DNA of 64,000 bases from Sipunculus nudus (lineage: Eukaryota; Annelida; Sipuncula; Golfingiida; Sipunculidae): positions 64,918,159 through 64,982,158 of the forward strand of contig CM049313.1 of the NCBI GenBank assembly GCA_026874595.1, given 5' to 3'. Both the position numbers and the translations under genes were made by a program. The notes beneath the pieces were generated by a model. It had not been told where the DNA came from. It made no database searches and saw nothing but the letters and a program-made list of their open reading frames with translations. Every line of letters begins with the position of its first letter. Position 1 is the first letter of the stretch. Shown here piece by piece: positions 52,401 through 62,851 of the stretch.

Positions 52401-55129
52401 TAGAAGTACGAATTAAGTTATTGTTACTTAAAAGTGCTACTTTTAAGTAATTTTACATCACTTGTCCCATGTCTTAATTATTGACGCCATCTGGTATTCA
52501 TTGATTGAAACAATGGAGCTACACATGACGACATATCAGAATTATTCAGGAGACATTGATCCAATCATGTCCCTCGTTTACGGTCCGTCTACGCGGTGGG
52601 GAAACTTTTAGGTCAACCGTCTGGCGACGGGAGACGTAATTTAGAATCTGACCGATCAAATAAAGGCTTGTAACCTTGTTGGTTTCCTGTACATGTGTTC
52701 TTGTTGATAATACTTGTGAAGAGTTTTGTCAGTTCTGTCAACTGTTTAGTATGGTAATTATGGACTTGATTGGCCGTTATGGTTTTGGTCCCATCACATG
52801 TGCGTCTGTTTTAACTCCATGATGCAGCAGGCCAGGAGACCACCTGCATGAAGCAAGGTCTCTACTCAACTGAGTTTGCGACCGGGATCCCGTTAGAAGG
52901 TCGACATTGGATATGAGTGTGATTCTATAATCTGAGACACTAGCAGATATGGAAAGAGAATTTACCATTCAATCTAGGTTGTAGAAATATATACATTTGC
53001 ATGTCCTTTCGTATCTACATAACTGCAAGTTTTACATCAAGTGGGCAGGACCTTCTACCAAGCTTTAACAATGAATACCCGCACTCGCGCACGCATGGGT
53101 GCACTCACACACGTACACTCACACACACACATTTTCTTGCAAAATAAGTTGTTTTTTTTTTATTTTTATTTATCTTAAATCGAGGGGCCAAAACTTAGAA
53201 GCTTTAAAACTTGTGGAGCTCACTGCAAAGATTGATTATCACCCAGTGTGGATATGTAGTCTCGGACTACAGTTCTCATAATTTTTGTTGTGTTAATTGT
53301 GGCATATTTAGAGCTGTAAAACCTAAGGACTGGCAGTATAAATGTTTCGGCTTATTAATTAAAACATTTTAAATTTGGACCAACCTTTTGGTCATTGGGT
53401 GATTTGAAATTTAATCTGCTGTCTTGTTTTGTATTATCTAGGGAGAGATACGGGTATTTGACTCTGTTTGGGGCTGCAACGTTAGCCCAAAGCTTACTCA
53501 TTACACTTACTCGTATCTGTCCGTGTCGTCATCAACCACGCACGTGCTCAGCGTAACAAGGGTGGCCTTTCCCATCAAAATCCCCATACACTTGTGCACC
53601 CCGTCGACCTTGACCTTGGCAATGAGGCACTTAATATCCAGCCCGTCGGGGTTGAGCAATTTGTTGTACAATTCATTCTTGACATTCTGGCAAGTGTCGG
53701 CTGTATGCCCTGTCGTGTAATATACCCAGAAATTATTTTCAATTAAAATTTGCTTTCATTTATTATTTTATAGCATAGTGCTGATCATTAGAAATAAAAG
53801 TGATTTAAACTTACGTACAACTTATAAATTCCCAAATAGCGGGAAAGTAAGAGAAAAATTACACAATAAAGACACGAAACAGAACAGATGTTTTTCATAA
53901 CAGGGCCCTGTTTAGAGACATTTTTTTTCAAAGGAAAAGGTTGCTTCCTACAGACTTCTCATATATAGTTTTGATAAGTATATACATAACTGATGAAAAA
54001 AAAATAGTTTAATGTTTTTTTTTTACGTTTGACGACCGTACATAATAATAGGTCAATAATAATAGTGATGATAATAATAATAATAATTATTATCATCATC
54101 ATCCTTATCATCAACATCTTTTCGGTATATATTTATATTGGGTGGCTACTAAGGAAAACGTTTTGTTCATTAAAACATAGATAATATACTTATATATATA
54201 ATATGACACATATAATATAATATAATATAATATAATAATATATAATATAATAATATATAATAGAATATAATAGAATATAATATAATATATCGGTGAAAAT
54301 CATAACTAGTATAGATCAGCGTCGTTAATCCTTTTTTGTAAAATGTGGCGGCGGCACTGCGTCTCCTCCGTCTGTTACCACACATTGGTGCTGGCGCCAT
54401 CTGAGGAGAAGTCCATCTATTTACTTAACGACCCGCCATAAAGGAGGGCATCATATCTCTCAGACTCGCAGACAGTCCACGTTCAGACGGCAGTTTTCTA
54501 AGCTGGTCACATAAATACACACAAGACTTATTGACTAAATCATCTTTCCATGGAATGAGCCTTGTCGGTACTTTTTCTAAACGACTATCCGCCCTATGTA
54601 TTGTATGTATTCCACCCAGGCCAAGGCCAGATGATTGAATCATGCATACTGATATATTCACATGATATTGCAGCACATGTTCAGAATAAGGCTGTCTGTT
54701 GAATATAAGAAATTATACTTGTGTAGTTACACCAAGCCATTCTCTATATCAACGCAGAAAAAAATGAGTTTATCGTTGCCACCGGCATCCCTCTTTGTCT
54801 TACTGACAATCTTGATGCCAGGTTTCATAAACGAATTATGTAAATTTTATAAATGCCTTTCCGTTCGTAGTTGATACGTTTTATCGCATTTTTATTTAAT
54901 GACTGCTAATCGCATTTACATTTAAATTAGTCGAAGCAATTATAAATGCTTGTACATGTATTTGAACCCATACATCGCCTGACGACACCTCGGTCGAGAG
55001 ACCACATCAAAACACCGATCACTTTGTACGGGTCCCGATTGTTTGTCGCCCTTAATACAAAACTCGCTTACACGACCACCTCGCAAATGCGACCCCTTTA
55101 TCGAGGTCCAGATGCTGGTCGTAATTACG

Positions 55130-55190
<61 letters not shown>

Positions 55191-55794
55191 TACAAAGTCA
55201 GGTTACAAACTTTTTATATGAGTGATCGATGATTTTAGTTTTAATACTTATTGCCATAAAAGAGTTCTTTTTGAAAAGTGGTCAACAGCACATTGAAATT
55301 TTCACTGCAATGACCGCGCCCTCATCCTCAAATATGAGTTGTATAAAGACTGCTGTTTGTTGAACGAGATATCTGCTTTAATGGGTGCTATAATTGTTAT
55401 TATTGTTAGTCTTCGGAACACGCTCTAGCATTTATGGTTCATCTTATATAAAATGAATTATTAGATGAATTGGAAGATGTTCTAACATATTTTAACAGCC
55501 TGCAAACTTAAGATCGCAACCTGTGACAACTGGAGATCTGTTATAAGGTAAGGACTTTGGACTTGACCTACCGGAAATTAAAAGTAGCGATTAAGAAACT
55601 TTGTTTTACTGAAGATTATTGATAATCTTTTGATAAATTCCATTATTTACAAATGGATTAAAACTGATGAAGTGTTCACAGTCTGCATATTTGACAATGA
55701 TATATATATGGGTGTGAGCTCACAAAGTCGGTACTCGCGCTATGTCCAGCATAATGTACGCAGAGCATTCGTGAACATACGATATTTATGTGTC

Positions 55795-55843
<49 letters not shown>

Positions 55844-58800
55844 TTTATTTAAACAAACACAAAGAAATTTCGCCTTTGATGCACCTCTCTCAGCTATTTT
55901 AAACTGCGAATTACTGCCTCCAGCGTTGATTTATGTGCATATTGATGTAAGTCATATGCTGCCCGCATCCGGAGTTGAGGAAAATAAAAGGATAAATCCC
56001 AATGGGAAAACTGTTTCTCTAATTAAGAGGAAAAGACGAATTGCGTCCCCAAAAAAGGAGTCATCGTTACAGCACAGCTATTCTTTTTCTTTCTCTTTGG
56101 GAATCAGGCTGCACAATTTTGTACTTCTATGTGGTCTTCACTTTTGTGTAATGTATGCGGTAATTTGTGTAGTTTGCAAATATATGGCTCTTGGTACTGG
56201 AAAATTTAGATATAAAACCTATAAAATATTAAATTACATCCATATTTTAAAAGGACTTACTTGGACAATTCACCTGGCGATTGTCACATTTCCTGACCTG
56301 GAAATTACTTCCGGTACAGTTACTTCCGCCCTGGCATGTTCTTTTTCTCATAGAGGAACCGACTCCAGCACAGGTGACGGTGCACGGGCTCCAGTCTCCG
56401 TATTCAGACCATGTCCCTGCAGCTGTACATGGTGTAAACTCAGGTCATGTAATGTATTAGATTATAAAATATATAACATAATATGTTAAACACTATGAGG
56501 AAATATAACTGTGTGTGTACATATATAAATAAATATATATAATATTACAAGTAAATAATAATACAATAATACAAGTTCAGTGTTTATAAATAACATATGC
56601 ACATACATGCCTTTCCGTAAACAAAAAAGAATACCAGTGACAATATAGAACGTTTCTCATCATATAAGCCTTTTTTAACCCCCGAAGACGCGGCTTTGAC
56701 CTTTTTCGGCGAACTATTATCTGGGCTAATATGGCAGCGCCCTTTATACCTCCAAGGTTGGAATACGAATTCGGCCTGGGAGTTCCAAGTAGGCAAGAGC
56801 ATGTAAAGCAGCGCCATGTTTTTTATTTGCAAAACTGTGCTCCGTCTGATTTGGCGCCTTGTGGCGCTGCTGGGCGTGTTTTTACTATGATCGTCGGATA
56901 TATTACCCCAAACATGCTTTCAAAATGCTAATACAAACGAATGGAACAACATATGCTTTGCTGAATCGGTTAATTTTATTTATTTTTTGGGGGGTAGGGG
57001 GAGGGGTGGAGTATTCTGATAAAAGTGCCAGATATTATCTTTATTTAATATATGTCAGAAACCAGAATGGGCCTCTTTATTAAAATTATTCAACCTAGTG
57101 AGAGAAGGGCATAATTCGCCAAGGGGGAGGTTGGTGGTGGGGGGGGGGGGGGGGTTAGCACCGGGTTTCACAGGTGATTTACACCTTCTGCCGTGTGTAA
57201 TGTGTAATGAAAATTATGTCACTCATTGTTGGTTAAATCAACCTATATCTCTAGAAGAGGTAACACTTGTAGTAATAACTGAAACGCAAAAAGTCGAAAC
57301 GTATGGATAATATTCCAAAGATTAATCAAATGTAGAAACGTCATATCTTTTTTTTTCAAATTAATTACGTTTTGCTTGAATAATGGAGTAATACCATATG
57401 ACTGGAAAGAGTCCGTCAAAGTCCCAGTGCCTAAAGCAAGTACAGACTGCATGGAGCCTTTAAATCATACAGGGACTAGTCTGTTGTCATGTATCGGGGA
57501 AGGTCTTGTGTTAGGTAATAGAGAGGAGAACTGTGAATTATTGTGATGCTTTCTCAATGATCGCAGATGAACAAAATGGTTTTCGAAGTGGTCGGTCTTG
57601 TATTGATCATATAATTGTATTAAGTAGTATGATAAGAAATCAGTTAGCAAACGGCGAGGAAACGTTTGTTGCCATGGCGGACATGGAAAAGGCTTTCGAC
57701 TGGATAAATAGAAATTTACTTTTATATCGTTTAATAGAGTGCAATATTGATGGCAAGATCTATAATGCTTATAAAGTTATTTATACGGACACAAAAACCT
57801 ATGATCGTATAAATAAATATATGAAAACTAAATGGTTCGGTGTGTCTAGTTGAGTAAGACAAGGAGACCCTCTGTCATCTACATTGATCAATATATTTGT
57901 TAATTCCTTGGTAGATCACCTCAAATTGTTGGATATTGGCATATAAAACAATAGCGAAACCGCGTGCATGTTATTATACGCGGAGGACATAGTACTCTTT
58001 GCTGATTCAGAAGGAGATTTATAGACCTTAATTTCTCCTTTGTAATCACTGGTACAAACATAACAAAGTAAAAAAAGTAATTCATTTTAGAAACCGAAAG
58101 CAAGGATTAACACAATTTAAATTCATGCTTTATTGTCAGGAATTAGGGATAGTTAGTAATTATAAGTATATGGGACTTTATTTAAATGAGCATATGGCTT
58201 ATTATGAGAGTTCAGGAAAAAAACTGATCGAATCCTGTCCGAGGGCTTTAGGCGCAAAAATATCAAAATTCAAGAAAATAAAAATATAACGTATAGTATT
58301 TTTAAAAGTTGTACCATTCAGATGTAGCTCCGGTCATCCATCGACCATGCTTCTGAAATTAGGGGATTCGCCAAAGCGCCTGCATGTGACAGAATTCAGC
58401 AGAGAGCAAACAGATTTTTTCTGGGGTAACACAAATTTTGTACTATTCCGGCTTAATATGGTGAGACGGGATGGTTTGATTGAAGGTGCAGACGACTTGA
58501 TTATAGGATTTCGATTATTATCAAAACACACAAAACTTTGGTCTTCGGAGATTGATCAATTCCTTTGATAATATGAACCTACTTAATCTTTACACTGATG
58601 TTAAACCTTGTCCATTAACACAAGCAAAGGAGAATATAAAAGAACATTTTGACAGTAATTGGTTGATTAATTGTGACAATATGCCAAAGTTACGAACGTA
58701 TGTGAAGTTAAAATCTAAAGTGAGTACTGAAGGATACTTAACTATAATTTAACCACCCTTGGCCCAACTATAGAAGAATATTACCTTTAAAAACAGAAAC

Positions 58801-61205
58801 TGGACTTTTTAAGAACATAAGGGATTCAGAGACAGGGCGGTACAGAAAATGAAAATAGAAGAAAGACTATGTGAACTTTGTGAAAGTAATAGAGTAGAGG
58901 ATGAGGTTCATTTTATCTGTCAATACTCAGAAAGGAGGAAAGAGTTGTATGGCGCTATAAACGACAGGAATCAAGAATTTATTTGCCTGGATGATGAAGA
59001 TTAATTCATATACCTAATTGTAAATGAATTTGAAAGAATGGCTGGTTATATAAGTGACATATGGAACATTTGCACCAACACATTGTTTAGATAAAGAAGA
59101 CATGTTCGGTCTAATATGATAGTTTTCTTTTATATATGGTATTTCAACCTGCATTTTTTAACTTGTTAATTAATTTGTGACATATAAGTCCAGGAAGGCT
59201 GGGTGCACATTAGAATATGTATGTATATAGATAGGATGTTAAAAATATGATGTTCAATGCAAGCATCACTAGCGGGAAAGTTCGGTCAGCTTTTATGTCA
59301 TCCCGTAAAACACCCTTTAAAGAGTGTTCTGCAATCAGAACAAGACAAATTATCCCAGGAATCACACTTTGGTGAGCTTATTCCCTGGGCCACAAAGTCA
59401 CGTTGGACGAGCCCCCTTTTTATTTGGAAAGACAAATTGCTCAAGAAAATATCGGGCCGATCCGTGATTCGAACCCATGTCGGTGGCGCACATGTCCGGC
59501 GTTCGAACCGCTTCGCTAGAAAAGTAAGCTTCACAAGCGAGAAAGTTCGGTCCGCTTTTATGTCACCCCGTAACACAGGTCACCAAGGACGTTTTTGGTC
59601 TGAATTAGGTGCCCACTTGTGGAAACAGCGCGCACCATTGTAGCGTATTGCACCGTTTTTTATAAATCGTTTGGGTAATCTACCAAATTTAGTACTACTT
59701 TACTTGTGTTATGAACAACCTTAATACTTACCCAGTTCTATCTTAATGCTGTTAAAGGTGTTTTTTTCTTATATCTGAGGTGTATCAAATAAAAATAATC
59801 TTGAATCATTATAAAAATAAGCCAAAGTGCGCCGATCCCACGATGCACAGACAGGTTGTCTGTCTTGGTTATAACCACGTGTTTATAACAGGTTTGTGGC
59901 TGTCAAAAAGGCCGATCGAACCTCAAACACGTCCCTCAAAGACATCTAGCGACAGTCATAAGAACCAGAGATTTGCATATGAGAAAATATTTTAATGCTT
60001 CATATGCTGACACTAAGAAAAGCTGTAGAGCGCAATCCACCTCCTTTACTCAGCGGTCACATGATTTTTCTGTTTGTCAACGTGGGCGCGTACACCATGT
60101 TTATCACGTCAGAGTCGTCAGTCACAGAGGCGTTATAAGAATTTTTTTTTTAGCAGGAAATATTACGGATCGTTAATGTGTTCCTAAAGTAAGCAAGAAA
60201 TCATATATACTATATACAAAAAAGGCGGGTGATTATAGCTGACTTTTAATCAGGAACGGGTTTGATAGGATAATGATTTGAATGAAAATTGTGACATGAC
60301 ATAATCAACCAGCGAGCATCAAGAATTTTTGGTGAAGGATGGGTTAATCGGGGGGGGGGGGGGGGGGCTGAGGGGTGATTTCTCACAGTAAGGGGTGGTT
60401 TACCCCTCTGACCTCCACCCCTGTCAACGTCCTGGACAAATATGCAAAGGGAAAATTGACATAATATGGTCGAATAATTATTCAAGGGCACTGACACTAT
60501 TATTACATCTCTTATGTGCTATATCCGCAGCTGAAATTCTAATCAAGGATTATTTTCATTGTGATGGGCTTCACATTTATCAACATAACCTAGACAGTAA
60601 TTTTTTGTCCCGGCGCTGTGTTAATTACCCAGACAACATGTGACTGAAAAAGTAAAACTAACCTTCGTATCCAGTGATCGTTTCGAAAATTATGAGAGTT
60701 GTCAGTACAATGGCATTACAACCTAGTTTCTGCAATAAAAAAGAGAGAACACAACATTAATTTGATATATCTGCGACAAGAATAATAATTAAATTATATG
60801 GTAGACATGTTAAATTTGCGTGAAATCTTGTGCGTAATTGAATGAGTGAACCCTCGAGAATATTAATGATAAACAATAAAAAACAATAAACATTTGTTTG
60901 AAACGAGTGTCCTCTTGATTTGATATGATATTATGCTGTGATATGCTGTTATAGGAAAACAACGAATAACATATATAGCTAATTGTAGGATGGTTACATG
61001 GTCAAACAAATGTATAAGTTCTTATTAATTATAGAATGCACATATTGTATGATTTACGCCATAAATTGCGTACATTCAATGACACCAGCCATAGAATATA
61101 CAAATAGACTTACTACACGCGTGACTTTGTTCTTCCTGTAATAAAGCGAATTGCGAGTTCAGTGCTGAAATATTGTTTGACATTACTCACATCTATCTTT
61201 TGCAT
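45658..61205 (-). CDS. Secreted TSP1 / inactive trypsin-like / WxxW-like protein with GPPF-repeat tail, complete
   Basis: Seven exons in transcript order: 61205-61191, 60729-60663, 56422-56261, 53709-53511, 50734-50154, 48194-48115, 46494-45658. Phases agree at every junction and the sum, 1941 nt, is one open frame of 646 residues plus stop. Layout: signal peptide 1-25; TSP type-1 repeat about 30-80; trypsin-like (S1) domain about 85-340 lacking catalytic His and Ser; Cys-rich segment 355-420 ending CHDYEVRYMC like WxxW domains of CILP and gel-forming mucins; an acidic linker; and Gly-Pro-Pro-Phe decamers to the C-terminus. I infer an extracellular matrix, mucus or shell-matrix protein rather than an enzyme. 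CILP also pairs WxxW with TSP1, but in reverse order and without a protease fold. I do not recognise a named gene. The introns are full of repeats. Confidence 0.85.
45690..46195 (-). repeat. Coding 30-bp minisatellite
   Basis: About 13 near-identical 30-bp units encode the GPPF decamers of exon 7. Units fall into two runs: those ending Phe-Ala-Gly (46020-46180, plus one near 45965) and those ending Phe-Ser-Gly (45750-45960). This suggests local unequal exchange. Irregular units are at 45970-46020 and at both ends. Confidence 0.9.
46495..48114. other. Secreted-protein gene intron 6
   Basis: AT-rich, no repeat array or exon recognised. Confidence 0.5.
48115..48194 (-). CDS. Secreted protein gene, exon 6 (linker)
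   Basis: An 80-nt exon between TTTAAATAG and GGGCAG|GTAATT. It encodes FWSTARSTYTPTPGDQCDCE then EWWKGQ, a Thr/Ser/Pro linker leading into the Cys-rich domain. Phase and open frame fit both neighbours exactly. Confidence 0.75.
48355..48420 (-). mobile_element. tRNA-derived SINE head
   Basis: Minus strand: a box A-like segment TGGTCTAGAAGTTAAGC and box B GGTTCAAATCC, spaced as in a tRNA gene. No pairing acceptor stem is evident, so this is a SINE or tRNA pseudogene rather than a functional tRNA. Confidence 0.55.
49270..50095 (+). repeat. Diverged tandem repeat rich in GACTCG/GGACTTG
   Basis: TGTGGAATTA-type boundaries at about 49571, 49718 and 49841 set off three units of roughly 125-250 bp sharing CCAGTATG, CTAAGTATATG and GAAGGTTGGACTT. 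Flanked by shorter GACTCGAG-like motifs. Confidence 0.6.
50154..50734 (-). CDS. Secreted protein gene, exon 5 (rest of S1 domain)
   Basis: A 581-nt exon between CATCAACAG and CCAG|GTGAGA. RVVRHPDVCDLVVLTV matches the HP...DIALL strand and keeps the catalytic Asp. A Ser run (SSSSSSSKPSVPPSF) is a likely surface loop. Later come HICSRVFW, then EAFVYGSPVLV where active proteases have GDSGGPLV (Ser missing), and YLVGLIAAKC before the final helix. This makes it a catalytically dead serine-protease homologue. Confidence 0.85.
50735..53510. other. Secreted-protein gene intron 4
   Basis: Contains an antisense LINE remnant (50840-51640), then AT-rich DNA without recognised features. Confidence 0.55.
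50840..51640 (+). pseudogene. Decayed LINE C-terminal fragment
   Basis: Reading across frames gives YIRPLVQIRCSFDHRVWKSD-like text, then LENVQCQAAKLVTDAL, NLRNTSEMRKS and ARTEKYKSFISSCTVLWKSL, phrases typical of the 3' end of jockey/CR1-type LINE polyproteins. Many stops and frameshifts. No complete domain remains. Confidence 0.55.
53511..53709 (-). CDS. Secreted protein gene, exon 4 (N-terminal half of S1 domain)
   Basis: A 199-nt exon with donor GA|GTAAGT. It encodes the first strands of a trypsin-like barrel, CLIAKVKVDGVHKCMGILMG then LVTLSTCVVDD. The family's VTAAHC is VTLSTC here, so the catalytic His is Thr. A second AG nine bases into the exon could give an isoform three residues shorter. 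Confidence 0.8.
53710..56260. other. Secreted-protein gene intron 3
   Basis: Contains ATA/ATC microsatellites (54055-54110), a TATAA-type array (54205-54290), (TA)n at 55132-55186 and 55798-55836, and an open minus-strand stretch at 54425-54676 with no recognised family. Confidence 0.55.
56261..56422 (-). CDS. Secreted protein gene, exon 3 (thrombospondin type-1 repeat)
   Basis: A 162-nt phase 1-1 exon, the usual way TSP1 modules are encoded. It contains TWSEYGDWSPCTVTC, then RKRTCQGG, ending CDNRQVNCP: the WSxW-like tryptophans, Arg ladder and six cysteines of a TSP1 fold. Donor A|GTAAGT. Confidence 0.9.
57240..59090 (+). pseudogene. Decayed non-LTR retrotransposon reverse transcriptase
   Basis: Pieces in order: CLNNGVIPYDWKESVKVPVP, then DEQNGFRSGRSCIDHIIVLS, FVAMADMEKAFDW (RT motif with catalytic Asp), VRQGDPLSS, LLYAEDIVLFADSE (the YADD box altered to YAED), a thumb-like region, and a C-terminal Cys/His cluster CELCESNRVEDEVHFICQYS. 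Stops at 57851, 57942 and 58021, plus frameshifts, make it non-functional. Inserted antisense in intron 2 of the secreted-protein gene. The class is LINE (jockey/CR1/L2 group); exact clade undetermined. Confidence 0.85.
59259..59578 (+). repeat. Pair of 55-bp direct repeats
   Basis: 59259-59313 and 59524-59578 share AAAGTTCGGTC, GCTTTTATGTCA and CCCGTAA with about 80% identity, too long and diverged for a target-site duplication. Confidence 0.6.
59466..59519 (-). mobile_element. tRNA-like SINE head
   Basis: Minus strand shows box A-like TAGCGAAGCGG and box B GGGTTCGAATC with about 33 nt between them. Flanked by the direct repeats at 59259-59313 and 59524-59578. No acceptor stem seen. Confidence 0.45.
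60663..60729 (-). CDS. Secreted protein gene, exon 2 (signal peptide core)
   Basis: A 67-nt exon between TTATTGCAG and GAAG|GTTAGT. It encodes KLGCNAIVLTTLIIFETITG, a basic start, hydrophobic core and small-residue end typical of a signal peptide, with cleavage likely near Thr-Gly-Tyr-Glu. It ends in phase 1. Confidence 0.75.
60730..61190. other. Secreted-protein gene intron 1
   Basis: 461-bp AT-rich intron; nothing else seen. Confidence 0.55.
61191..61205 (-). CDS. Secreted protein gene, coding exon 1 (start)
   Basis: Encodes MQKID, then donor GAT|GTGAGT in phase 0. This start gives a proper signal peptide with the next exon. A purine is at -3. The ATG at 61219 is out of frame and opens a short uORF instead. 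Confidence 0.7.
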
Positions 61206-61219
61206 TTCTTTAAACACAT
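61193..61219 (-). other. Short uORF overlapping the start codon
   Basis: An 8-codon reading frame (MCLKKCKR) starts 14 nt before the main ATG and ends after it, so a ribosome using it would bypass the main start. It matters only if transcription starts upstream of it, which the TATA position implies. Confidence 0.45.
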
Positions 61220-61264
61220 GATGGATTCAGAGAGAGTATCAACAAAATGTAAATACGTCATGTG

Positions 61265-61274
61265 AATAAATATA
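61265..61274 (-). promoter_or_regulatory. Candidate TATA box of the secreted-protein gene
   Basis: TATATTTATT on the minus strand, 60 bp upstream of the start codon, giving an expected transcription start near 61240. Motif and spacing only. Confidence 0.4.
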
Positions 61275-61469
61275 CTTCATTAAACAAGTGTCTTCATATT
61301 TCCATACGCCATGGAAATTACACATTCGACGTTTTAGAATATATGATGTATATACATTTTATACATAATAATTCTATAGAATGTACTGAGCCAAACATTA
61401 ACACATTCTAGAGTTTTCCATGTTATTCCTATACGACATGCATATTCGGATAATTAGACGAACTATTCT

Positions 61470-61940
61470 GTATATAAAAGGTGACCATTCACCTACCTTT
61501 TGAAAAAAAAATTATGTGAATTCTGGCTTCTTCTGTGTATATATTAATGATCAAAGGGTAAATCTCGTTATGAAAAGTTCCAATAAGGCCTTCCTAAACA
61601 TTTTATGAACTTGTTTATCAACAACATGTTTATAAACACAGCAATGTTGACAATAGGGAAAAAAACATGTAACTAAGGTAGTAGGTTGCATATATGGGCA
61701 GGTCGAAAGGTCACTTTTGGCAAAACGCCATTTGCAAACTCTGGCTTATTTGACTTGATGAATTTGTTTTATATTGGCGGGCCCCTACATATTATAAACA
61801 GTTTGATATAAACCAAGCAAGCGGCCTGTGTGCGATGATATCCACGTTTATCTGTCTATTTTTTTTATTAAAGCTCCAAGGGGTTACCTTTAGTTTATAA
61901 AGGTCAGATAGGTGATTGGGCCCCTTTAAGTGTATGCTGT
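61470..61940 (+). repeat. Dispersed repeat family R1, intact copy
   Basis: Complete in family order, including AAGGTCACTTTTGGCAAAAC, which is the undisrupted version of the site entered by the 28405-33394 element. Confidence 0.75.
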
Positions 61941-62558
61941 GTTCGATGGTAGATCTAAAGATGGTTCAGACTCAATATTCGATCAAGATCTACCGACGCA
62001 TGCACTCTGCTTGGAATAAAAAATAAGAAAATGAAAGATGAAATAGATGCTCCTCTATAATCCTCGTATCATACCGATTGTATATTTTACCAATTCCCTG
62101 ATCTACCGATAAGCGCCTACAGCGTTGTTGGGTCGACTGAGGTTTTCAACTTGTAACACCCCAGTCCCCCAAAGGGACTGTAAATAAAATCAAATAAAAA
62201 TGCAAATTTCTTTTAATACTTAAAACTGCTCGTAAGTTACCTGTCCCAGTCCTGACCTACACTAGCTAGCATGTTAATTTAATTCTTCCGTTGAAGTTAA
62301 TCTTGTTGGTTAGATGCTGCATTATATAGTAGCTGGTGGAACGTCTAAAATTTGTAATTGTTTATGTACATTTAATTCTTCTTTTTATTTAAAAAAATAA
62401 AATTGATAATTAAAATTTTGCCTGTTTTTCCTGTTGATATAATAGAATCATGTTACATATAAATATATAATAAAATATTTTTTAATATATTATCAATATA
62501 AATATGAATGATGACAGATCGGCCTGTGCCAAGTTGAAATCTTATTCACAGAAATTCG

Positions 62559-62851
62559 GGATCGGATATTGGGTCTGACCCATCTTAAGTTCGGTTATTG
62601 GGTCTGACCCATCTTAAGTTCGGTTATTGGGTCTGACCCATCTTCAGTTCGGTTATTGGGTCTGACCCATCTTAAAGTTCGGTTATTGGGTCTGACCCAT
62701 CTTAAGTTCGGTTATTTGGTCTGACCCATCTTATGTTCGGTTATTGGGTCTAACCCATATTAAGTTCGGTTATTGGGTCTGACCCATCTTAAGTTCGGTT
62801 ATTGGGTCTGACCCATCTTAAGTTCGGTTATTGGGTCAGACGCATCTTAAG
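62559..62851 (+). repeat. 29-bp tandem array, ten units
   Basis: Unit GTTCGGTTATTGGGTCTGAC plus CCATCTTAA. Each unit contains the inverted repeat TGGGTC-T-GACCCA. Units are nearly identical; the last is most diverged. No spacers, so not a CRISPR array. Confidence 0.95.

Larger units (their letters stand above)
56423..60662. other. Secreted-protein gene intron 2
   Basis: Contains a decayed LINE (57240-59090, opposite strand), a SINE-like head within direct repeats (59259-59578), poly-G at 57139-57154 and 60351-60367, and otherwise AT-rich DNA. Confidence 0.6.

Noticed and set aside
54425-54676. 83-codon minus frame
   Set aside because: Somewhat protein-like, but no recognisable family and not needed by the exon chain of the surrounding gene.
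55788-56489. 233-codon plus-strand frame
   Set aside because: It runs from a (TA)n tract across the antisense of the TSP1 exon; the minus strand has the real domain and splice sites.
56731-56931. 66-codon plus frame starting MAAPFIPPRLEYE
   Set aside because: Moderately GC-rich but without homology or splice support; likely repeat DNA.
62559-62851. CRISPR array
   Set aside because: Units are contiguous with no spacers, in animal DNA.
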